Below are positions 6,627 to 11,840 of a DNA stretch of 11,840 bases, one piece after another. The notes beneath the pieces were generated by a model, which saw only the letters and a program-made list of their open reading frames with translations, was not told where the DNA came from and searched no databases. How positions within the stretch are numbered: position 1 is the stretch's first letter; every line of letters begins with the position of its first letter. Origin of the DNA: Cymbomonas tetramitiformis (lineage: Eukaryota > Chlorophyta > Pyramimonadophyceae > Pyramimonadales > Pyramimonadaceae); NCBI GenBank assembly GCA_001247695.2, contig LGRX02024416.1:1-11840 (forward strand). The letters run 5' to 3'. Made by a program: the position numbers and the translations under genes.

Positions 6627-7368
6627 ACTTCGCGTCAAGGAAGGGTTTACGTGTGTCTTACTAGATTGTTTGGTGACAGGGACGCATATCGGGGAAGGGT
6701 TATTGAACGTCACGCTCGTGCGGGATCGACGATCGTGGGTATTTGGGGTGCTATGTACGACTCTCCACATTACGCTGCTTGCAGTGAGCGTTTTCTTGGC
6801 GTTGTGTGGCTCCGACGCTGCCTACAATCCGGGACCGAATTGGGATATTCCTCCCGTTCTTATAGACGTGTTACCCCTTCTCGTAGAGGTTGGAGATTCC
6901 GTTCGCATTATACCTCTTGGAGTGTGGCCCCTGAAAGATGATGATATGGATACGCTTGACACGTTGGTGGGGAAGATAGATTTGTTGTGCGAGGCCTGGA
7001 CATCAGCAAAAGGACAAGGTGATGTTAATCACGCTCACTCAGAGGAGGTTTGTGACGATGTGGAAATGTCAGACGAGTTGCAAGGTGGGCATGAGGAAAC
7101 GCACGAACGTCCTAGAGGTCAATTGCCGCAAGTAAGTGACGGTTTTGAGGAGTTGACGCGCGGGAATAAGGGTTGGTGGATCGAGAAGATGCGAACGGCA
7201 TTTGGGAGAAGCCATCACCGCATTGCGGGTGCGGTGAGGGCGTATATCGAGTCCCTTCCGGCGGGCTTGAGTTCGGAGGTGCACAAGGAGTGCAATGCGG
7301 CATTGGTGTCGTTAGGTGACCGGCGCGAGGAGACAGTGAAGAATAATATTGTGTTGTGGCGAATTTGA
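6622..7368 (+). CDS. N-terminal part of the DDE transposase, with a hydrophobic leader and 2A-like motif
   Basis: This 248-residue frame starts at GTG 6622, or upstream if the 6411-6626 intron is real, and ends at TGA 7366-7368. Residues about 40-62 are a hydrophobic segment (VFGVLC...LLAVSVFLAL). They run directly into CGSDAAYNPGP (62-72), which resembles ribosome-skipping 2A peptides (consensus D-x-E-x-N-P-G-P). Asp and NPGP are kept and Glu is replaced by Ala. Residues 90-150 are acidic. Residues 165-248 are basic/helical and read on naturally into the next frame. The last 20 bp overlap the frame beginning at 7347. A minus-one shift, or one missing base, would join them. There is no in-frame X-XXY-YYZ slippery heptamer in the overlap, so a decay or sequencing lesion is more likely than programmed shifting. 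Confidence 0.55.
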   Translation: MRLRVKEGFTCVLLDCLVTGTHIGEGLLNVTLVRDRRSWVFGVLCTTLHITLLAVSVFLALCGSDAAYNPGPNWDIPPVLIDVLPLLVEVGDSVRIIPLGVWPLKDDDMDTLDTLVGKIDLLCEAWTSAKGQGDVNHAHSEEVCDDVEMSDELQGGHEETHERPRGQLPQVSDGFEELTRGNKGWWIEKMRTAFGRSHHRIAGAVRAYIESLPAGLSSEVHKECNAALVSLGDRREETVKNNIVLWRI

Positions 7369-9113
7369 GGGACGCGTTATCACGCTTAGCACGACGAAAC
7401 ACACGTGCGAACGTTAGTCTAACGAGGGGGATAGCGGCTGCGGCATTTGGGAGCAACTTGGCCGAGGATAACTTGGTGCGTACGGCTTGCACGATGCTTG
7501 GTGTGCATCAACGCGTTGGAACGCTTGGGGTGGTCGGAAATTCAAACTTGAGGGAGGGGGCACACATGGCAACTGCGGAGAGAGGGCGTCGTGGCCTTTG
7601 GGAGGGCGTGATGCTTGCGGAACGGAGATTGTCTACCCGATGCTTGACAATGGCGACTTGTGCTCTTATTAGAGCTTTTTGGTTGCACCCGGACAACACT
7701 CGAGTTAGTCCTTGCAAAAAGGACGTCGTGTTGGCACGTGACCCCAACACTGGTGCTTTGAGAACACCGAGGGAGTTCGTGAGCAAACATTGGTTGGAAG
7801 CCTCTCAACTAGTAATATATAGGAGGTTTCAAGCCAAGTACCCCGCTCTCAAGATTGGGCAACGTTCCTTTGAGAAGCAAGGGGTGTGCAAGCCGCACAA
7901 TGTTGTGCGGCTGCGAAGGAAGGACAACATATCTTGTTGTTGTAGGTACCACGAAGACATGAGAATGGTCCTTGAGGGCTTTGACAAGGCACGAGAGGCG
8001 GTGCATTCACCATGTGCGTGCACTTCGGCGACATGTTGCCCACGGGTTCGAAGGACACCTGAGCATAGGCGAAAGGCGGTGGGGAACACGGGAATGGTTT
8101 GCACTATTGCAAAGGCGGGGAGGTCGACATCAACTTTCGCCGAGAGCTTGTTGTGTCCGCGGGTGGGGGATAAGCATGCCATGGAGTGCTTGAGAGGGAG
8201 GTGCGAGAAGTGTGGCGGCTTGGCCAACTTCAAAGTGTGTGACAGTGAGGTGCAGCATGAGGCGCAAGTGCCGTGGTCTTGTTACGAGACTTGCGGCACA
8301 GGACAGATGGACGAGGATGGTAAGGAGATTCGGCGACTGCAGTTTGTGCAGAAGAAGACGAAGCTGGCCGCCTTGATCGCCAAGTTGCAGGCGCTGTTGC
8401 TGGGGCACGAGCCGGGGGCTTCGCCAAACTGTCAGTGCAAGGGGAACTTCTTAGTGAATAGCGCGACCGCAGGGCAACCGGAGGCATGGGCGTGGAAGAA
8501 GTTGGAAGGCTGCGGGGATTGCGCGTTTCTGCGGCCATATGCATATCACACTTTCATGGCATTACACCAGCAGCGGCAGTTTCAGACGTGCGTCAGGGAT
8601 TTGCCACTGGGACATGCGGTGTTCTTGTTTGACTTCTCGGAGAATCATTCATTGAACATTCCTCGAGAAGTGCAAAGTCTGCATTGGGTGGTGAAGCAGG
8701 CGACCATATTAGTCTGCGTGGTGTGGAGACATGCGTGTATGGCCGTGGATGGGGTGGAATCAACCGCGGAGAACCCAGTGCTGGTGAAGGATTACGTGTA
8801 CTTGTTGAGCGATGACCGGAAGCACGATCACCGCTTCATTCAGTACATGCGGGAGTTGATCATCAGAGACTACTTCATCGGGAGGGGGATCGCAAAGCCC
8901 TTGTTTATCCACGAGTGGGCAGATGGTTGTGCGGGACAAAATAAGTGCGCGGCAGGGTTTGCGGATGTGGCGAATAGCAAATACGAGTGGTCATTAGGTG
9001 TACCTTGCCAACGGAACTTCTTTGAGACGGCGCATGCCAAGGGGGAGCAGGAACGATGGGGCGGGGGCGCATGTCAAGCACGCGGCGGCGGTGGCGGTCA
9101 TATCAGAGGGTGA
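7356..9113 (+). pseudogene. DDE-type transposase, central and catalytic part, frame-broken
   Basis: The 585-residue frame is open from 7347 (first listed codon GTG 7356) to TGA 9111-9113. It carries Cys-rich zinc-binding blocks (CCCRYHEDM at about 194, further CxxC/CxC pairs at about 215-300 and CQCKGN at about 355). A catalytic core follows: DFSENH (D426, bases 8631-8633), QSLHW, DDRKHDH, and WADGCAGQNK (D523, bases 8922-8924), then NFFETAHAKGEQ. These blocks match from memory a DDE family widespread in eukaryotes, whose core has DF(S/A)EN, QS.HW, (S/A)DG...Q and HGKG...DG.G. After the codon ending at 9050 the frame turns into Gly/Arg-rich nonsense, while the expected third acid (Asp at 9055-9057) lies one base over. 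The product as written therefore lacks its third catalytic residue. It would cut and join element DNA in the nucleus if intact. Confidence 0.75.
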
Positions 9114-9384
9114 CAAGTGGTATGCCCGCATCAATTGCGCTGCAGACCTGCATGCGTTCTGTTGCGAGAGATTGAGCCGACGTGCGGATAGCAGTTACGC
9201 CAAGGCAAGAGCGAGCTTCAATCAACGGTTTTTTTACTTGGTACCAGAGGACGCACTGCACGAGGAGGCGGGAGGATTGCATGCGGTGGATCACAATGCT
9301 GGTGCAGCATACCAGGCGGTGGATGGGACGCAGCGCTTGCATTCTGTAAGGGGGGGAGGGCGAGGGGAAGTTGATGGTACGTGA
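9052..9384 (+). pseudogene. Transposase continuation, third catalytic Asp, shifted by one base
   Basis: From 9052 the plus-one frame gives NDGAGAHVKHAA, which supplies the DG.G..VKH block that ends the DDE core in this family. The Asp is 44 residues beyond D523. About 95 further residues include a Cys/His cluster (LHAFCCERL) and end in a stop at 9382-9384. The join needs one extra base removed near 9051-9053 (CAGGAACG). The coding sense fades at a run of seven G (9350-9356), where the true frame shifts by one again. It has no start of its own and is best read as part of the same gene. Confidence 0.65.
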
Positions 9385-9904
9385 GCGTACATGCTATTGT
9401 GTGAATTGTTATGCGGAGTGTGTGCGCTCCATTCCGGACTCGGAGGGATGCTTGGAGACGTCCCACGTGGATGCGTGGAGAGATGTGGAGCTGCGGCCGG
9501 CTACGGGCGCGGCCGCCGTGAGGATTCGCGGCATGGTGGAGGAGTATGCGGCGGGTGTGAGTGTAGCCGTGCGGCGTGGTAGCATCATGGCGGTGAAGAA
9601 GGATCCTACGGACGCATCACATGCCTACTACTTGGTGAAGGCGCTGTCTGGTGTCACGGAGGTCGGCGGGAGGATCCGCCGTGATGACTATAGACAGACA
9701 TTTGCTCCTGGAGACTCGGTGATTTCGGGGAGATACTTTGAGTGGGCGGATCCAAACGTGCGAGATACATACACCTTAGATACTAGCAAGAAGTGCTTGA
9801 TTCCGTGTGAAGCCGTACTAGCATGTGATGTTCGCCTAGTTAAGAGGGGGGATGTGCACATGCTACCCCTGAGGGAGCATCAGCGGTTGTTGGCACTTCT
9901 GTGA
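9350..9904 (+). pseudogene. Transposase C-terminal domain, shifted by one base
   Basis: The frame opens after a TAA at 9347-9349 and ends at TGA 9902-9904, so it holds about 184 codons. It begins in the G7 run and has a Cys cluster (CYCVNCYAEC). A beta-rich C-terminal domain follows, with YYLVKAL, DDYRQTF, GDSVISGRYFEW and YTLDTSKKCLIPCEAV, ending LREHQRLLALL. From memory, related eukaryotic transposase-like proteins end with the same kind of domain (YLL.V, DDY...F..G..V..G.Y, Y.LD), so this is the natural C-terminus. Deleting one G from the G7 run would join it to the previous piece. With all parts the protein would be about 1,090 residues. Confidence 0.65.
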
Positions 9905-9924
9905 GATTCTAGTGTTATGTAGAT

Positions 9925-9969
9925 GTATATATTGTATATATTGTATATATTGTATATATTGTATATATT
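9925..9969 (+). repeat. Microsatellite, (GTATATATT)5
   Basis: Five perfect 9-bp units begin 20 bp after the transposase stop codon. Their position in the 3' untranslated region and AT-richness may affect polyadenylation, but no standard AATAAA is seen next to them. The perfect copies suggest recent expansion. Confidence 0.9.
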
Positions 9970-9998
9970 GTAGATACGGCCATGTTGCGGTGTATATT

Positions 9999-10770
9999 GT
10001 TATGACTTGTACATACTTCGAATAACTTCTCCGTATCACGTGCTACATCTCACGCACCCGCAATATATGCAATTTCTGCTTTGCAGCCCTTTTTACAAAC
10101 GAAATTAGCTCCCCAGCACCCCGTGAATATGACCCGATGTGAAATTTCGCTTCTCATTGCCTAGGTATGACCTCTAAATACTTCTCACAACTTCTAATAA
10201 CTTCTCCGTATCATTTGCATATCTCACGCGCCCACGAGACATGCATTTTCTGTTTTGCAGTCAGTTTACAGACGAAATTAGCCCCCCAACGCCCCGTGAA
10301 TGTGACCCGATGTGAAATATCACTTCTCGATGCCTAGTAATAACTTCTAGATACTTCTCACAACTTCTAATAACTTCACCGTATCATTTGCATATCTCAC
10401 GCGCCCACGAGACATGCATTTTCTGTTTTGCAGTCAGTTTACAGATGAAATTAGCTCCCCAACGCCCCGCGAATGTGACCCGATGTGAAATATCACTTCT
10501 CGATGCCTAGTAATAACTTCTAGATACTTCTCACAACTTCTAATAACTTCACCGTATCATTTGCATATCTCACGCGCCCACGAGACATGCATTTTCTGTT
10601 TTGCAGTCAGTTTACAGACGAAATTAGCTCCCCAACGCCCCGCGAATGTGACCCGATGTGAAATATCACTGCTCGATGCCTAGTAATAACTTCTAGATAC
10701 TTCTCACAACTTCTAATAACTTCACCGTATCATTTGCATATCTCACGCGCCCACGAGACATGCATATCCT
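9999..10770 (+). repeat. Right subterminal array of a 173-bp unit, about five copies
   Basis: The block CAT(AT)CTCACGC starts at about 10046, 10218, 10391, 10564 and 10737. The last three steps are exactly 173 bp, and the first copy is clearly more diverged. Each unit runs from four ACTTCT-type decamers, through ATATCTCACGCGCCCACGAG and TTTCTGTTTTGCAGTCAG, to GACCCGATGTGAAATATCAC. Decamers start at 10170/10180/10190/10200, 10343/10353/10363/10373, 10516/10526/10536/10546 and 10689/10699/10709/10719. Degenerate ones lie at 10005/10015/10025. No spacers are present, so this is a tandem satellite within the transposon arm. Confidence 0.9.
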
Positions 10771-10851
10771 GCTCCGCGGCCCATCTGCGACTTGTATGGC
10801 AGCCCTGTGGCCACAATAATTATCGAAAATGCAAAATATTGCATTCGGGTG

Positions 10852-10901
10852 ATTTCTTATAACTTCTAACATGTTCTTGAAACTTCTTGCGACTTCTTAA
10901 T
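10852..10901 (+). repeat. Outer cluster of five decamer sites
   Basis: ATTTCT (10852), ACTTCT (10862), TGTTCT (10872), ACTTCT (10882) and ACTTCT (10892) are spaced exactly 10 bp apart, like those in the 173-bp units but without the rest of the unit. They lie about 80 bp beyond the array and probably mark the outer part of the right arm. The left arm has a comparable, inverted set at 2303-2338. Confidence 0.75.
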
Positions 10902-10912
10902 GCCATTTTCAT

Positions 10913-11298
10913 TGATTATGCAATTTATAGTGCAAGCCCGTCCACCTAGCCGTGCTACATGCCGCCTGGTTTATTCACGGGGAGACTGACTCACACCCCC
11001 CCTCCATAAGGTTGGGTAGAGCAGCCTCTTCTGTCACCCCTCGCCTTGAGGTGCCACGTCGGCGGTCAGCATTTTGCAGTTCCCTCCGATAATAAAACAC
11101 TCACATTATCTTACTATCTTATCTTAGTCTCCGTATGTCTCTGCGAGTGCCCGACTGTTCTTGGAGTGCAACCTGCGTATATATATATATGATATATATA
11201 TTTCAGGTTCTCCATCAGGTTATGGTGCCCTTACACGCTTATTTTTACGTACCTTGTTGATTCGTTGACAAGATCGCTTCACGCCCTGTGATTCTACA
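10913..11298. other. Non-coding stretch between two elements
   Basis: No coding frame is supported here. The stretch holds AATAAAAC at about 11088-11095 (a possible polyadenylation signal on the plus strand) and an alternating TA tract at about 11178-11200 that is nearly self-complementary. The right terminus of the large transposon may lie somewhere inside it. Confidence 0.4.
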
Positions 11299-11337
11299 GT
11301 AAACACTCATATTTAATGAGAATCTGGCTTTGACCGA

Positions 11338-11361
11338 CCAAATCACAAAATCGTGACCCCC
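11338..11361 (+). repeat. Direct repeat, first copy
   Basis: CCAAATCACAAAATCGTGAC plus a C run recurs at 11754-11777 as CCAAATCACTAAAATCGTGA plus a C run, with one base inserted. Both copies face the same way and lie inside the inverted termini, so they are not part of the terminal repeat. CCAGCCAGCG words also recur nearby (about 11415 and 11695). Confidence 0.75.
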
Positions 11362-11502
11362 GCCAGCGCCAGCGTGCTAATGAATTCGTTCATTAGAAGG
11401 AACGCGATTCATGAGCCAGCCAGCGCCATTCGTTATCTTCTCCTCAGCCTTACAAACTGAAATTTCCGAGAAAACGGTGTGCTGATTTTTCGAAGTGATA
11501 AA

Positions 11503-11604
11503 ATGGACCCAGCGAGTAGGCAACATCTTAGAGAGCTTCACGCGGACATGAAGGACGGCATACTATCACAGTCTCACTACGAAGAACTGCATGCAATTGC
11601 CTAA
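11503..11604 (+). CDS. Possible 33-residue peptide or gene fragment
   Basis: ATG at 11503 and TAA at 11602-11604 frame a 33-codon ORF. It contains LRELHADMKDGILSQ followed by YEELHAIA. The pattern of a short helix, then DGIL, then another helix with an acidic pair resembles the SHOCT-type motif (L..L..L...GIIT..EFE..K), which occurs at the ends of many unrelated proteins. The ORF is short enough to occur by chance. If real, it may be a fragment captured by the surrounding inverted-repeat element. Confidence 0.3.
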   Translation: MDPASRQHLRELHADMKDGILSQSHYEELHAIA

Positions 11605-11840
11605 TGCCATGTGCAATAATTAGCCTAAAGCCATGTGCACCGCGTCAAGCTATGCCAGCGTCAATTCCTTATTTTAAGATTGCCGAAAGCATGCCAGCCA
11701 GCGACGGCCTTCCTTATTTCGGACCTCTTCCTTATTTTTTTTGGTCCAGCCAGCCAAATCACTAAAATCGTGACCCCCCCTCCCCCCCCAAACGTTGGCT
11801 GATTCCTTAACGGTGAATTCCTTAAATCCTGAGTGTTTAC

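Larger units (their letters stand above)
2241..10912. mobile_element. Large DNA transposon with DDE transposase and divergent PHD-finger genes
   Basis: The extent is set by related arm sequence in opposite orientation. Left arm 2241-2340 is an inverted, diverged single copy of the 173-bp unit that is tandemly repeated on the right (about 9999-10770). A further cluster of the same decamer sites at 10852-10901 lies outside it. Between the arms are three leftward frames, a repeat-rich central promoter and a rightward transposase. The exact termini, terminal inverted repeats and target duplications were not found. True ends may lie up to a few hundred bases further out, towards 1997 on the left and 11298 on the right. 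The transposase core resembles a DDE family known from many eukaryotes that I cannot name with confidence. The arm design and the accessory PHD/Q-rich genes are not something I recognise from a described superfamily. Confidence 0.55.
11299..11840. mobile_element. Short element with terminal inverted repeats, possibly non-autonomous
   Basis: GTAAACACTCA at 11299-11309 is matched by its exact reverse complement TGAGTGTTTAC at 11830-11840. Similarity continues weakly inwards (ATTTAA and neighbouring bases). This gives a 542-bp unit with at least an 11-bp perfect terminal repeat. It has no transposase. It contains an internal direct repeat of about 24 bp (11338-11361 and 11754-11777) and a 33-codon frame. 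The second terminus coincides with the end of the window, so a target-site duplication cannot be checked. The stretch might also be one part of a larger element. Confidence 0.5.

Noticed and set aside
6612..6941. Arg-rich 109-codon plus-strand frame
   Set aside because: It begins at a non-ATG codon and overlaps the better supported leader/2A frame; the composition looks like an off-frame reading.
7069..8544. Minus-strand frames opposite the transposase
   Set aside because: They are shadows of the transposase, whose catalytic blocks are clear on the plus strand.
5824..10770. Regular repeats considered as a CRISPR array
   Set aside because: Both repeat sets are tandem units without unique spacers, the units are far too long, and the context is eukaryotic.

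Overview
The window looks like repeat-rich eukaryotic nuclear DNA. It carries a Gag gene with a CCHC zinc knuckle, PHD-type zinc fingers, TATA-box promoter repeats, a plausible GTAAGT splice donor and several transposable elements, and it shows no bacterial operon or ribosome-binding-site layout. The GC-rich coding DNA, (CAG)n-type expansions and TE density would suit a unicellular alga, but the sequence does not fix the species. No tRNA, rRNA, CRISPR array or housekeeping gene was seen.

There are three mobile units. (1) Positions 1 to about 1996, minus strand: the 5' end of an LTR retrotransposon, with a possible LTR (about 1613-1996) followed by a gag frame that runs off the left edge. (2) About 2241-10912: a large, apparently undescribed DNA transposon. 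Its arms hold related sequence in opposite orientation: one diverged copy on the left, and a 173-bp tandem array plus a terminal cluster on the right. Within it are two divergent transcription units. Leftward are a two-PHD-finger protein (5734-5309), a PHD plus 21-residue-repeat protein (5108-3879) and a coiled-coil/Q-rich protein (3847-2450). Rightward is a DDE-type transposase in four frame-shifted pieces (6622-9904). (3) 11299-11840: a short element with an 11-bp terminal inverted repeat that closes exactly on the last base of the window. It holds one 33-codon ORF.

Between the divergent genes lie six copies of an exact 104-bp repeat. Each has TGACGTCA, a TATA box and a near-perfect 16-bp inverted repeat, so the block looks like a multi-start promoter. 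The arms carry ACTTCT-type sites spaced exactly 10 bp apart, which suggests a helically phased binding platform for the transposase or a partner. The PHD proteins could link the element to chromatin, but this is inference.

The transposon genes contain several single-base frame breaks. Three are in C/G homopolymers, and two of those cancel each other. They are either assembly errors in a working element or mild decay.
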